Assembly: GCF_011050415.1 (NCBI RefSeq)
Contig: NZ_DRFS01000027.1
Span: 19,051 to 83,050, forward strand
Length of the DNA stretch: 64,000 nucleotides
Direction: 5' to 3'
From: Halomonas sp.
GTDB taxonomy: Bacteria > Pseudomonadota > Gammaproteobacteria > Pseudomonadales > Halomonadaceae
Part shown: piece after piece, positions 25,266-34,679 of the stretch
How positions within the stretch are numbered: the stretch's first letter is position 1
How the letters are laid out: every line of letters begins with the position of its first letter
Position numbers and translations under genes: made by a program
The notes under the pieces: model-generated
The model's database searches: none
What the model saw: only the letters and a program-made list of their open reading frames with translations
Told to the model about the DNA's origin: nothing

Positions 25266-26753
25266 TTAAGCATTAGAGCGAACCCGTGAGACTGCATCTA
25301 GCCAGCCTTTATAAAGCGCTTCACGGGTGGTTTCATCCATGGCTGGTGTAAAGCTTCTCTCACAGCGCCATAGCTGTTCAATCTCTTCCAGGGTCTGATA
25401 CCAGCCTAAACGGAGCCCAGCTAAGTAGGCGGCGCCCAGCGCGGTGGTTTCAAGAATAGTCGGTCGATCCACCTGGACGCCAAGCATATCGGCAAGAAAT
25501 TGCATCACCCAACTGTTTTTCACCATGCCACCGTCGACACGTAAATTGCCTGGCGGGATGTCTATATCATCATTCATGCAGTGCTGAAGATCACGGGTTT
25601 GGTAACACACCGCCTGAAGCCCAGCGGCAACTATCTCAGCGATACCGGTATCCCGCGTTAAGCCAAAAATCGCTCCCCGCGCTTTTGGGTCCCAGTAAGG
25701 CGCGCCTAACCCGGTAAACGCAGGCACCAGATAAACGCTGTGACCACTACGGGTTTTCTGGGCCAACGCCTCGGTTTCTGAGGCATCGGCAAATAGGTTG
25801 AGCCCGTCGCGCAACCACTGCACCGTTGCCCCAGCAACAAAAATACTGCCTTCCATTGCATAGGTAGGCTTGCCATTAAGCCGATAGCCAATGGTGGTCA
25901 ACAGCCGATTGCGGGACAGCGACGCCGTTTCACCGGTGTTAACAATCATAAAGCAGCCCGTGCCGTAAGTACTTTTGCCCATTCCCGGTTTGAAGCACGC
26001 TTGGCCTACCAAGGCAGCCTGCTGATCCCCCGCCACCCCAGCAATGGATAACGGCGTGCCCAACCATTTTGCCTCAGTCGTACCAAAATCATCGCTTGAG
26101 TCTTTTACCTCGGGTAGCAGGTTGCCGGGGATGTTAAATAGCGCTAGCAGCTCTTCATCCCACTCCTGAGTGTGGATATTAAACAGCGCCGTACGCGAAG
26201 CGTTAGTAGCGTCTGTCACGTGCCGAAGACCACCGGTTAGCCGCCAAATCAAAAAGCTATCGACGGTGCCAAAGGCAAGCTCCCCCTTCTCAGCACGGGC
26301 TCGCGCGCCCTCTACATTGTCCAGAATCCAGGCAAGCTTGGTCGCCGAGAAGTAAGGATCAATCAGCAAACCGGTTTTTGCTTGAACAGTGCCCGTATGG
26401 CCGTTATCTCGCAATGACTGACATACATCTGAGGTACGTCGATCCTGCCAAACGATAGCATTGTAGAGCGGTTTACCACTGCTGCGATCCCACAGGATGG
26501 TGGTTTCACGCTGGTTGGTAATACCGATACCGGCGATCTGCTCAGCGGAAATTGCCGCTTTTTCGATAACGTTTCGGCAAGTTGCGACTACCGTATCCCA
26601 AATATCCTCAGGGTCATGCTCGATCCACCCATCGTGGGGAAAGTGTTGGGTGAATTCCTGCTGGGCAACAGCAGCAATCTGCCCTTGGCGGTCAAATAGG
26701 ATAGCGCGAGAACTGGTGGTACCTTGATCAATGGCAAGAATAAAAGAGGACAT
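25266..26753 (-). CDS. glpK: Glycerol kinase
   Basis: Cytoplasmic FGGY-family kinase that phosphorylates glycerol to glycerol-3-phosphate with ATP. It has 495 residues, the standard size. Clear family motifs are AIDQGTTSSRA at the start, DPYFSATKLAWIL, AGVAGDQQAAL, TYGTGCFMIVNTG and FTGLGAPYWD. It follows glpR on the same strand with a 121-bp gap, and the importer-glpD operon is on the other strand. In its upstream gap TTTCG half-sites recur, so control by the GlpR repressor is likely. Confidence 0.96.
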   Translation of the reverse strand: MSSFILAIDQGTTSSRAILFDRQGQIAAVAQQEFTQHFPHDGWIEHDPEDIWDTVVATCRNVIEKAAISAEQIAGIGITNQRETTILWDRSSGKPLYNAIVWQDRRTSDVCQSLRDNGHTGTVQAKTGLLIDPYFSATKLAWILDNVEGARARAEKGELAFGTVDSFLIWRLTGGLRHVTDATNASRTALFNIHTQEWDEELLALFNIPGNLLPEVKDSSDDFGTTEAKWLGTPLSIAGVAGDQQAALVGQACFKPGMGKSTYGTGCFMIVNTGETASLSRNRLLTTIGYRLNGKPTYAMEGSIFVAGATVQWLRDGLNLFADASETEALAQKTRSGHSVYLVPAFTGLGAPYWDPKARGAIFGLTRDTGIAEIVAAGLQAVCYQTRDLQHCMNDDIDIPPGNLRVDGGMVKNSWVMQFLADMLGVQVDRPTILETTALGAAYLAGLRLGWYQTLEEIEQLWRCERSFTPAMDETTREALYKGWLDAVSRVRSNA

Positions 26754-26874
26754 ATCAAGTTCGCTTTTTGTAGGATTTTCGATTTTGTATGATTTCTTTC
26801 GCTTTATTATGATTCAAGGCTACTCCAGCCGCTATCATTGCTCAAGGATGAAACTAATCTCGTCAGCCTCTATG

Positions 26875-27633
26875 TCAGGCTATATGAAGTGCCACATCAT
26901 GCTGAGTAAGCAGACGCTGAATTGATTCGGGTGGTTTGCGGTCAGTAAATAGCGCATCTAGCTGTGCCAGGTTGCCTTGCCGCACGACCGGATTACGGTG
27001 GAATTTAGAGTAGTCCGCGGCTAAATAGATACGCCGTGAATTAGCAATAATCGCCTGAGCAACCCGTACTTCCTGATAGTCAAACTCCAACAGCGAGCCA
27101 TCCTCGTCGATACCACTAATGCCGATGATGCCGTAATCCACTTTAAACTGATTGATAAAGTCGATCGTGGCTTCCCCAATGATGCCGCCATCACGAGAGC
27201 GCACTTGGCCGCCGGCGATAATCACGGTGAAGTCCTCTTTATGCTGCAAAATAGCGGCGACATTAAGGTTATTGGTAATAATCTCTAGGCCTTGATGCTC
27301 CAGCAATGCTTGAGCAATCACTTCATTACTGGTGCCGATATTAATAAACAGCGAGGAGTGGCTAGGAATGTGCTGCGCCAAACAGCGAGCAATACGCTCT
27401 TTCTCTTCCAGGTGAAGCGTTTTACGGGTGCTATAGGCAGTATTAACGGTGCTGGATTCAATGCCCACTCCGCCGTGCACGCGCCGTACTCGACCATCAT
27501 CTGCCAGGGTGTTTAAATCACGGCGTATGGTTTGCGGAGTGACCGCAAAGTGATCGGTAAGCTGCTCGATACTCATATAGCCGTGCTGACGAACTAGCTC
27601 GACAATGGCATCTTGACGAAATTGTTGATTCAT
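26875..27633 (-). CDS. glpR: Glycerol-3-phosphate regulon repressor (DeoR family)
   Basis: DeoR-family repressor, 252 residues, the usual GlpR size. It has the N-terminal helix-turn-helix (QDAIVELVRQHGYMSIEQL through VTPQTIRRDLNTL) and the C-terminal sugar-phosphate sensor domain (NIGTSNEVIAQALL, AGGQVRSRDGGIIG, DYGIIGISGID). Placed directly upstream of glpK, it most likely represses the importer, glpD and glpK and is released by glycerol-3-phosphate, as in other GlpR systems. Confidence 0.92.
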   Translation of the reverse strand: MNQQFRQDAIVELVRQHGYMSIEQLTDHFAVTPQTIRRDLNTLADDGRVRRVHGGVGIESSTVNTAYSTRKTLHLEEKERIARCLAQHIPSHSSLFINIGTSNEVIAQALLEHQGLEIITNNLNVAAILQHKEDFTVIIAGGQVRSRDGGIIGEATIDFINQFKVDYGIIGISGIDEDGSLLEFDYQEVRVAQAIIANSRRIYLAADYSKFHRNPVVRQGNLAQLDALFTDRKPPESIQRLLTQHDVALHIA

Positions 27634-27747
27634 AAGCCCGGCCTGTTCGGTTTTTATTGATATATGAACGTATTAGGGTAGCAAAATTTTCGGAACCTAA
27701 TAACATCTTCAGTCAAACCTATCAGGCCGAGCGCCAACTTCCGCGTT

Positions 27748-29619
27748 TTAAAGCGGCCATACCAATAGAATCATCGGAATAGCCACCGCCAGCACTACCA
27801 ATGAAAGCGGCAAGCCTAACTTCCAATAATCACCAAAGCAGTAGCCTCCCGGGCCTAACACCAAGGTGTTGGATTGATGCCCTATCGGGGTTAAAAAAGC
27901 GCAAGACGCGCTGACAGCCACCACCATCAAGAAGGGATCCAGCGAAACATTAAAGCCATTGGCCAAACTCACCGCAATGGGCGCCATCAGCAGCGCTGCG
28001 GCGGCATTATTGACCACGTTAGAGAGCAACATGGAGAGTAAGAAAAGCCCGACCATGGTGACAACGACCGGCCAGTCGCTGCCATAACTCAGCAATGCCT
28101 CAGCAATTAAATCTGCCCCCCCGCTAGTTTCAAGGGCTTCGCCCACGGGTATCATCGCCGCTAACAGCACTATTACAGGGCCGTCAATGGCTTGATACCC
28201 TTCACGCAGTGGTAGCACGCCGATCAGTAAAGAGATCAGTGCTGCCGTACTCATCGCCACTGCAGCAGGCAGTAAATCAAACAGCATAGCGATAATCGCC
28301 AGCGCAAAAATGGCGAGCGACATAGCAAGCTTACGTGGCTGTCCAAGATACAATTCGCGGCTGGCTAGCGGCAGGCAACCTAGCGTGGCAAGGCTTTCAG
28401 ATATCTCGTTTTCACTACCTTGAAGAAGCAAAATGTCACCGTTCTTAAAACGGATATCACGTAACCGCTGTTTTAAGCGCCCACCATCCCGGGCAACTGC
28501 CACTAAATGCAAACCAAACTGCTGATTAAGACGGAGCTGTCGCACGCTGCGATTAATCATCATCGAGTCATTGCGCACTACGGCCTCGATTAGCTGCAGT
28601 CCTTCGGTATCTACGGGCTTACGCTCTTTCGACGCGTTTTTATCCTTCGGCGCATCAGCGCTTGTTTCAGTTGCCTCTTGGTCATCATCAGTAGGCTGGG
28701 CCTCTTCGTCCAATTCAGCAATAGCGCTCAGACCGGCCTTATCTTCTAATAGTTGAAGCTCATCAGGGCCTGCTTCTAACAGCAGAATATCGCCCTCTTG
28801 CAAAGTGCCGTGAAAGTTATAACCCGCACGACGATTGTCATCGCGCACCACCGCCAACACCGGAATGGTTTCATCCAATTCGTCGCGCAGTTGTTGCAGG
28901 GTTAATCCTTTGGCTTTTGATTCTTCGCCAACCTTTAGCTCAACCAAGTAATTAGCCGTATCAAACATCTCATCCGTAGACGCTTGCCCGCTACGTTTGG
29001 GTGTTAAGCGCCAGCCGACTAAGACAATAAACGCCAATCCCACTAGTGCTACCACAATGCCAACGGGCGAAAAGCTGAACATACTAAACGACTCGCCGGT
29101 CACCTCACCGCGATAACTGGAAATAATAATATTAGGTGGCGTACCAATCAGCGTAGTGAGCCCTCCAAGCAAAGAACCAAACGCCAACGGCATCAGCAGT
29201 AGTGAAGGCGAAGTATTGTGCTCGCGGGCTAACCGCATTGCCACGGGCAGCAGTAGTGCCAGAGCACCAACATTGTTCATTATGCCTGACAGCATCACCA
29301 CTGTGCCTACTAATACCAGTAGCTGGAGAAGCAGGTTCTCTCCCACTTTAAGCACTTGATTAGCAATAACATCGACAACACCCGAGCGCTCAAACCCTCG
29401 GCTTAGTACCAGCACCGCCGCCACGGTGATAACCGCCGGGTGACCAAACCCCATAAAAGCGCTCTCTGTCGGCACCAACCCCAGCATGACAGAACCCAAC
29501 AGTGCCGCCAGGGCAACCAGATCATAGCGAAACCGCCCCCATATAAAAGCCGCCAACGTCAGTCCTAGCACGATAAACACTAACGTACTCGGTGCAAGCG
29601 CCATGTCTTCAATCGACAT
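27748..29619 (-). CDS. SLC13-family anion permease with two RCK-C domains
   Basis: Inner-membrane transporter of the divalent anion/sodium symporter superfamily, 623 residues. N- and C-terminal membrane halves (about residues 1-210 and 420-623) flank a cytoplasmic section with two TrkA-C (RCK-C) domains (about 221-295 and 340-415). They are joined by an unusually charged linker rich in Asp, Thr and Lys (about 297-333). Motifs include NNVGALALLLPVA and GTPPNIIISSYRG near the first, and SNVVNNAAAALLMAPIA in the second half. This architecture is typical for sulfate or dicarboxylate carriers; the substrate here is not deducible. A good ribosome binding site (AGGAAAAGG) precedes the ATG. Confidence 0.86.
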   Translation of the reverse strand: MSIEDMALAPSTLVFIVLGLTLAAFIWGRFRYDLVALAALLGSVMLGLVPTESAFMGFGHPAVITVAAVLVLSRGFERSGVVDVIANQVLKVGENLLLQLLVLVGTVVMLSGIMNNVGALALLLPVAMRLAREHNTSPSLLLMPLAFGSLLGGLTTLIGTPPNIIISSYRGEVTGESFSMFSFSPVGIVVALVGLAFIVLVGWRLTPKRSGQASTDEMFDTANYLVELKVGEESKAKGLTLQQLRDELDETIPVLAVVRDDNRRAGYNFHGTLQEGDILLLEAGPDELQLLEDKAGLSAIAELDEEAQPTDDDQEATETSADAPKDKNASKERKPVDTEGLQLIEAVVRNDSMMINRSVRQLRLNQQFGLHLVAVARDGGRLKQRLRDIRFKNGDILLLQGSENEISESLATLGCLPLASRELYLGQPRKLAMSLAIFALAIIAMLFDLLPAAVAMSTAALISLLIGVLPLREGYQAIDGPVIVLLAAMIPVGEALETSGGADLIAEALLSYGSDWPVVVTMVGLFLLSMLLSNVVNNAAAALLMAPIAVSLANGFNVSLDPFLMVVAVSASCAFLTPIGHQSNTLVLGPGGYCFGDYWKLGLPLSLVVLAVAIPMILLVWPL

Positions 29620-29777
29620 CCTTTTCCTACTCCCTTGCCATCCCTTAATAAGGGCAGCCTACGATTGATCTACGCCATGCTTTAAGCATGGCCATTCCTT
29701 TCGCACATTAGACGTTTACTATACACACGTATAGCCCCTGCAAACGTCCATTGCTATAAATCTAACCCCTTGAGAAA

Positions 29778-29810
29778 CCAAAACAGCCCGGCAATGCCGA
29801 GCTGTTTTGG
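29778..29810. terminator. Long hairpin after qor
   Basis: A 10-bp stem CCAAAACAGC (29778-29787) / GCTGTTTTGG (29801-29810) encloses a second small stem (CGGC/GCCG). It lies 91 bp after the qor stop on the minus strand. There is no T-run, so terminator activity is plausible only. Confidence 0.5.
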
Positions 29811-29900
29811 AAACACATACAGAAGTTACGTTGTCTTGAGTAAACAGTCGCTTGGAAGACGTTACGAGCGCTAAGCCACACGCTAGGGTGAGCAAACTAG

Positions 29901-30878
29901 CTATGGCAACAGAATAGTCGACCCGGTAGTTTTGCGGCTTTGCAGGGCGTCTTGTGCCTTGCCCACCTCTGACAATGGATAGCGGTTGGCGATATCGATT
30001 TTGACATTACCGCTTTTGATCATGGAGAAGAAATCTTCACACATCATTTCCAAGCGCTCGCGTGTGTCAGCGTAGCCGTTGAGGCTTGGCCGAGTGACGT
30101 AAAGCGCGCCTTTCTGATTAAGAATCCCGATATTAACACCATCAACTGGCCCAGAAGCGTTGCCAAAACTGACCATTAATCCGCGAGGCTTGAGGCAATC
30201 CAACGACATTTCCCAGGTATCTTTACCCACCGAATCGTAGACCACATCGCACATAGCGCCGTTGGTTAACTCACGAACACGCTCAATCACATTCTCTTCG
30301 CTATAATTGATCGTTGCCCAAGCGCCATTGGCCATAGCGAGATCCGCCTTTTCCTGGGAACTAACGGTACCAATGAGCTTCACGCCCAGCGACTTTGCCC
30401 ACTGACAGGCAATCGAGCCCACACCACCGGCAGCGGCGTGAAACAGAATAGTTTCTCCGCCTTTTAATTCATAGGTTTGGCGCAGCAGATACTGCACGGT
30501 CAGGCCTTTAAGCATACTGGCCGCCGCCGTTTCAAAATCCACGAAATCGGGTAGTTTGACCACTTTAGCGGCAGGCAGGCTGTGAAGCTCAGCATAGGCA
30601 CCCAGCGGGCCTTGGGCATAAGCCACTCGATCACCAACTTTTAAATGCGTGACACCTTCTCCCACGGCATCCACCACGCCCGCACCTTCAGTGCCCAAAC
30701 CGGAAGGCATAGCGGGGGCAGGATAAAGGCCGGTACGAAAATAGATATCAATAAAGTTTAGACCAACGGCTTTATTGGCAATACGCACTTCACCCTGGCC
30801 GGGTTCAACAGGCGTCACGTCGACCAGTTCGAGTACTTCAGAACCACCCGTACGAGCAAATTGAATACGCTTTGACAT
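29901..30878 (-). CDS. qorA: NADPH:quinone oxidoreductase (zeta-crystallin type)
   Basis: Zinc-free medium-chain dehydrogenase that reduces quinones with NADPH, 325 residues. It begins MSKRIQFARTGGSEVLELVDV, and the GAGVVDAVGEGV region and the cofactor motif HAAAGGVGSIACQWAKSLG are typical of E. coli QorA. I chose the ATG at 30878, with an AAGGAAAT ribosome binding site, because the in-frame upstream residues do not match the family. It is alone on its strand and not obviously tied to its neighbours. Confidence 0.92.
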   Translation of the reverse strand: MSKRIQFARTGGSEVLELVDVTPVEPGQGEVRIANKAVGLNFIDIYFRTGLYPAPAMPSGLGTEGAGVVDAVGEGVTHLKVGDRVAYAQGPLGAYAELHSLPAAKVVKLPDFVDFETAAASMLKGLTVQYLLRQTYELKGGETILFHAAAGGVGSIACQWAKSLGVKLIGTVSSQEKADLAMANGAWATINYSEENVIERVRELTNGAMCDVVYDSVGKDTWEMSLDCLKPRGLMVSFGNASGPVDGVNIGILNQKGALYVTRPSLNGYADTRERLEMMCEDFFSMIKSGNVKIDIANRYPLSEVGKAQDALQSRKTTGSTILLP

Positions 30879-31064
30879 TAGTATTTCCTTATTAATTGTA
30901 AGTTTTTCGACATGAGCCGCTATACAAGCGCGTCGGGGGAGATAAATCAAGCCAGCCACTTAGCGTATTTTACGCACGCCATTAACGGTTAAGCTGAAAC
31001 CCAGTTGTCATGCACCCATGTTAAACTAATGTTACTTTTACCGTCTAACGCTTAGAGATTCGTC

Positions 31065-31820
31065 ATGACGCACCCCGCTATTCAAGTCCCCACTTTGGTT
31101 GCCCACCGTGGATACTCCGCTGCGGCCCCCGAAAACACCTTGGCGGCCGTCCGAGCGGCCCACCAAGCAGGTGCCTCCTGGGTAGAGCTAGATGTACAAC
31201 TGCTAGGCGACGGCACCCCAGTGATTTGGCACGATGCTGACGTAGCACGCTGTTCAAACGGGCGAGGGGATCTTGCTACGATGAATTGGGAAAAGGCCCA
31301 GCGTTTAGATGTAGGTAGTTGGTTTGGCGACGGTTTTGCAGGCGAAAAAATGGCTGGCTTAGAGGCAATGCTTGCGCTGTTAAACGAGCTGGAAATGGGC
31401 GTCAATATGGAAATCAAGGTCAACAAAGGCCGCGACCCTATCGCGCTGGTTGATCGCGCGCTGCCGATAATGCTGGATACACTACCCCCAGAACGGCTGA
31501 TTATCTCTTCATTTAATGCCAGCGCCCTAAGCCACTGCCGTCAGTTTGCAAGCAAAGATCGGCTAGCGCTTGGCGTGCTGTTTGGGAGCGTGCCCAAAAC
31601 CTGGCGCGCACAGTGTGAAGCCATTGAAGCCTTCAGCGTGCATCCCGACTGGCCGCGCTTAAAGCGCGCCCAAGCCGATGCCATGCAGCGCGATGGTTAT
31701 CAAATTTTGTGCTATACCGCCAATGATCCCAGCGCCTTTCATAGCCGCTGGGAGTGGGGCATCGCCAGTGTCATTACCGATGAGCCCGCGGCCTTTAAGC
31801 GTTTTTTAGACAGCCATTGA
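31065..31820 (+). CDS. ugpQ: Glycerophosphodiester phosphodiesterase (cytoplasmic, UgpQ type)
   Basis: TIM-barrel enzyme that hydrolyses glycerophosphodiesters such as glycerophosphocholine to glycerol-3-phosphate and an alcohol. It has 251 residues, like E. coli UgpQ (247), and no signal peptide, so it is cytoplasmic. The GDPD signatures are clear: VAHRGYSAAAPENTLAA near the N-terminus, ELDVQLLGDGTPVIWHD, and NMEIK. It supplies glycerol-3-phosphate to GlpD and, from glycerophosphocholine, choline to the bet genes in this same window. It is followed 28 bp later by nfo. Confidence 0.94.
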   Translation: MTHPAIQVPTLVAHRGYSAAAPENTLAAVRAAHQAGASWVELDVQLLGDGTPVIWHDADVARCSNGRGDLATMNWEKAQRLDVGSWFGDGFAGEKMAGLEAMLALLNELEMGVNMEIKVNKGRDPIALVDRALPIMLDTLPPERLIISSFNASALSHCRQFASKDRLALGVLFGSVPKTWRAQCEAIEAFSVHPDWPRLKRAQADAMQRDGYQILCYTANDPSAFHSRWEWGIASVITDEPAAFKRFLDSH

Positions 31821-31848
31821 GCAGAGTTAACATGACAAGGAGTCAACC

Positions 31849-32685
31849 GTGAAGTACTTAGGAGCCCACGTGAGCGCTGCCGGTGGTGCAGATCAAGCCG
31901 TTCACCGGGCAGTAGAAATAGGCGCTGATGCCTTCGCCTTGTTTACTAAAAACCAGCGCCAGTGGCAGGGTAAGCCGCTGACGGATGAGGCGATTCAAGC
32001 CTTTCGTGATGCCTGTAGCGAACACCACTTCGCGCCTGAACAGATTCTGCCCCACGACAGTTACCTGATTAACCTCGGCCACCCAGAACAAGAAGGCCTG
32101 CGCAAATCGCGCGATGCCTTCTTGGATGAGATGCAACGCTGCGAGCAGCTAGGTCTGACGCTGCTTAATTTCCACCCGGGCAGCCACTTGAACAAAATCA
32201 GCGAAAGCGACTGCCTAAAGCGCATTGCTGACTCCGTTAATGAAGCGTTAACGCATACCAAAGGCGTCACGGCTGTCATTGAAAACACCGCCGGGCAAGG
32301 CACCAATCTAGGCTGGCGCTTTGAGCATTTAGCCGAAATTATTGACCATGTGGATGACAAAACCCGGGTGGGCGTATGCATTGATACCTGCCACGCTTTC
32401 GCTGCGGGCTACGATTTGCGTAGCGCTGAGGCAACCCAAGCCACGCTTGATGAACTGGGAGGCGTGGTGGGCTTTAAGTACCTGCGCGGCATGCACTTAA
32501 ACGATGCCAAAAGCGCGTTTGCCAGCCGCGTGGATCGCCACCACAGCCTGGGCAAAGGTAATATTGGCTTACCAGCTTTCACGACGATTATGCAGGATAA
32601 GCGCATTAGCGCTATTCCAATGATTTTAGAGACCATTGAACCCGATATCTGGGCGGATGAGATCGCCTGGTTACGTGCTCAATAG
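31849..32685 (+). CDS. nfo: Endonuclease IV
   Basis: Zinc-dependent AP endonuclease of base-excision repair, 278 residues (E. coli Nfo 285). It begins MKYLGAHVSAAGG, with later motifs NFHPGSHLN, ENTAGQGTNLG, GVCIDTCHAFAAGYD and LRGMHLNDAKS, which carry the zinc ligands. It lies 28 bp after the phosphodiesterase gene and is probably co-transcribed. The ribosome binding site is AAGGAGT. Confidence 0.96.
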   Translation: MKYLGAHVSAAGGADQAVHRAVEIGADAFALFTKNQRQWQGKPLTDEAIQAFRDACSEHHFAPEQILPHDSYLINLGHPEQEGLRKSRDAFLDEMQRCEQLGLTLLNFHPGSHLNKISESDCLKRIADSVNEALTHTKGVTAVIENTAGQGTNLGWRFEHLAEIIDHVDDKTRVGVCIDTCHAFAAGYDLRSAEATQATLDELGGVVGFKYLRGMHLNDAKSAFASRVDRHHSLGKGNIGLPAFTTIMQDKRISAIPMILETIEPDIWADEIAWLRAQ

Positions 32686-32695
32686 CCAAGCGCGC

Positions 32696-33316
32696 TCAAG
32701 CGCCAGAGGCGGCGCCGGGCAAGTAGTGAATCACATCGTGGCAGCGCAGCCGCGTATCGGTGGCATTGCGCATTGAGTGAGGTCGGTCAGCAAAAAAACG
32801 GATGCCCTCTCCTTCATGTAGCGTTTGCCACCGCCCATCAATACATAGCTCCATCTGCCCCTCCACCACCACAATGTGTTCAACCACCCCACTGGCATGG
32901 GGCGACGACTCGCTCAAGGCGCCCGGGGCAAGCTCAATCATAAACATCTCAAAACCCAGCAGCGGGTCATAAGGGAACAGTAAGCGGGCTTGCATACCGA
33001 CGCTATCATCCCCCCAGACCGACTCCAGGCCATTGCGGTGTAGTTCGCCTAACGCAGGTTTGGCGCTATCAAACAGCGTAGAAAACGACACTCTAAAACC
33101 GCTGGCGATTTTCCATAGCGTTGATACGGTTGGGCTGGATTCGCCACGCTCGATTTGGCCAAGCATGGCCTTGCTAACGCCGGTTTCACCCGCGGCACGA
33201 TCCAAGCTCCAACTGCGTTCTTTACGCAGTCGCTTTACGGTGCTCGCGATATGCCCCGCAATGGTTGGGGGCGGCTCTATCGCCTGGGTTTGTGTGCCTG
33301 AATCACTCTCTACCAT
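32696..33316 (-). CDS. XRE-family regulator with C-terminal cupin domain
   Basis: Transcriptional regulator, 206 residues. A helix-turn-helix of the XRE type (about residues 25-78: VKRLRKERSWSLDRAAGETGVSKAMLGQIERGESSPTVSTLW, read in parts) is joined to a C-terminal cupin that would bind a small ligand (SPHASGVVEHIVVVEGQMEL). It is divergent from the BenE-type permease gene, with two 16-bp palindromes between them, so it very likely controls that permease and itself. The ligand is unknown. Confidence 0.9.
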   Translation of the reverse strand: MVESDSGTQTQAIEPPPTIAGHIASTVKRLRKERSWSLDRAAGETGVSKAMLGQIERGESSPTVSTLWKIASGFRVSFSTLFDSAKPALGELHRNGLESVWGDDSVGMQARLLFPYDPLLGFEMFMIELAPGALSESSPHASGVVEHIVVVEGQMELCIDGRWQTLHEGEGIRFFADRPHSMRNATDTRLRCHDVIHYLPGAASGA

Positions 33317-33380
33317 ATATCCCCCATCTCGTTAGACTATTTAATGTCATCATACAGCTTAATATCCTGCCGTGCGCATT

Positions 33381-33396
33381 GTGCGTTATTGCGCAC
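33381..33396. promoter_or_regulatory. Operator-like palindrome 1 (XRE regulator / BenE permease)
   Basis: GTGCGTTATTGCGCAC is a near-perfect palindrome in the divergent region between the XRE-cupin gene and the permease gene. It shares the pattern GTGCGyTATwGCGCAC with a second copy 36 bp downstream. Confidence 0.7.
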
Positions 33397-33416
33397 AATG
33401 ATAGCATGCCAAAATC

Positions 33417-33432
33417 GTGCGCTATAGCGCAC
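33417..33432. promoter_or_regulatory. Operator-like palindrome 2 (XRE regulator / BenE permease)
   Basis: GTGCGCTATAGCGCAC is a perfect 16-bp palindrome, 36 bp centre to centre from palindrome 1 and 33 bp before the permease ATG. Two such sites spaced by an approximately whole number of helical turns fit cooperative repressor binding. Confidence 0.75.
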
Positions 33433-33464
33433 ATTTTATTTGACGCGCTTCGCGGGAGGTTGTC

Positions 33465-34679
33465 ATGCACAAAACGACAACACATCATTTAGCCCAGACA
33501 TCAGAGCGGCGGCCTTCACTGCGCCACGATATTAGCCTATCAAGCGTTACAGCAGGTTTTGTCGCAGTGATTATTGGCTATACCAGCTCAGCAGCGATTA
33601 TTTTCCAGGCCGCCGCGGCGGCTGGCGCATCGCCTGCCCAAATCAGTTCCTGGCTGTGGGCGTTGGGTATTGGCATGGGCGCCACCTCCCTAGGCCTGTC
33701 ATTACGCTATCGTATGCCTTTGCTCACGGCCTGGTCTACGCCCGGCGCGGCGTTTCTCGTTACCAGCCTACCCGGCATTCCTATGGAAGAGGCCATTGGT
33801 GCGTTTCTGTTTTCTGCACTATTAATTACGCTGTGTGGCGTAAGCGGCTTATTTGAGCGCTTGATGCGACATATCCCCAGTGCTATTGCCTCGGCGATGC
33901 TGGCGGGTATTTTACTGCGCTTTGGGCTAGAGCTTTTTGTGGTGATGGAAAGCCAGTGGTTAATGCCTCTCACCATGTTAGCCACTTGGATAGCAGGAAG
34001 ACGGTTATGGCCATCGTTGGCCGTACCTGGTGTGCTGATCATTGGCTTAGCGGTTGCTGCCTTCCAAGGACAGATTAACTTACAAGGTATTTCGCTGGTG
34101 CCCACAACGCCCGTCTTTACTGCGCCTACGTTTACCCTTGCAACACTGATTGGCGTTGGTATTCCGCTCTTTGTCATCACAATGGCGACACAAAACCTGC
34201 CGGGTGTCTCCGTACTGCGTGCTGCGGGTTACCGCCCTGATAGCTCACCACTGATTGGCTGGACAGGAGGCGCCTCGCTGCTACTAGCCCCTTTTGGTGG
34301 TTATGCATTTAATATGGCGGCAATTAGCGCAGCGGTTTGCTTAGGGCCTGACGCTCACGCAGATCCAAAACGTCGCTACACCGCTGGGGTAGCCGCCGGG
34401 GTTTTCTATCTTGGGATGGGTATTTTTGGCGCTACCGTGACGGGCATTTTCATGGCACTGCCCACGGCACTGGTGATGGCCCTGGCAGGCATTGCACTGC
34501 TGGCAACATTAGGCGGTGGTCTGGCAAACGCTTTTCATGACCCCGCACATCGCGATGCAGCCATTATCACATTTCTGCTGACAGGCTCTGGCGTCACACT
34601 ATTAGGGATTGGCGGTGCTTTCTGGGGATTAATGGCAGGGTTAATCACGCTGAAGCTGGCTACTTTTAAAGCGGCTTAA
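33465..34679 (+). CDS. benE: BenE-family permease
   Basis: Inner-membrane protein of the benzoate/H+ symporter (BenE) family, 404 residues with about 12 hydrophobic segments. The family signature around residues 80-105 (MPLLTAWSTPGAA) and the ISLSSVTAGFVAVIIGYTSS opening are typical. The N-terminus is short and cytoplasmic. The GGGAGGT ribosome binding site precedes the ATG. The name covers proteins with several or unknown substrates, so benzoate is not established. The adjacent divergent XRE-cupin gene is the likely regulator. A bidirectional terminator follows. Confidence 0.88.
   Translation: MHKTTTHHLAQTSERRPSLRHDISLSSVTAGFVAVIIGYTSSAAIIFQAAAAAGASPAQISSWLWALGIGMGATSLGLSLRYRMPLLTAWSTPGAAFLVTSLPGIPMEEAIGAFLFSALLITLCGVSGLFERLMRHIPSAIASAMLAGILLRFGLELFVVMESQWLMPLTMLATWIAGRRLWPSLAVPGVLIIGLAVAAFQGQINLQGISLVPTTPVFTAPTFTLATLIGVGIPLFVITMATQNLPGVSVLRAAGYRPDSSPLIGWTGGASLLLAPFGGYAFNMAAISAAVCLGPDAHADPKRRYTAGVAAGVFYLGMGIFGATVTGIFMALPTALVMALAGIALLATLGGGLANAFHDPAHRDAAIITFLLTGSGVTLLGIGGAFWGLMAGLITLKLATFKAA

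Noticed and set aside
33265..33492. Open frames between the XRE-cupin gene and the BenE gene
   Set aside because: They read across the twin palindromes and the regulator start; better explained as a divergent control region.
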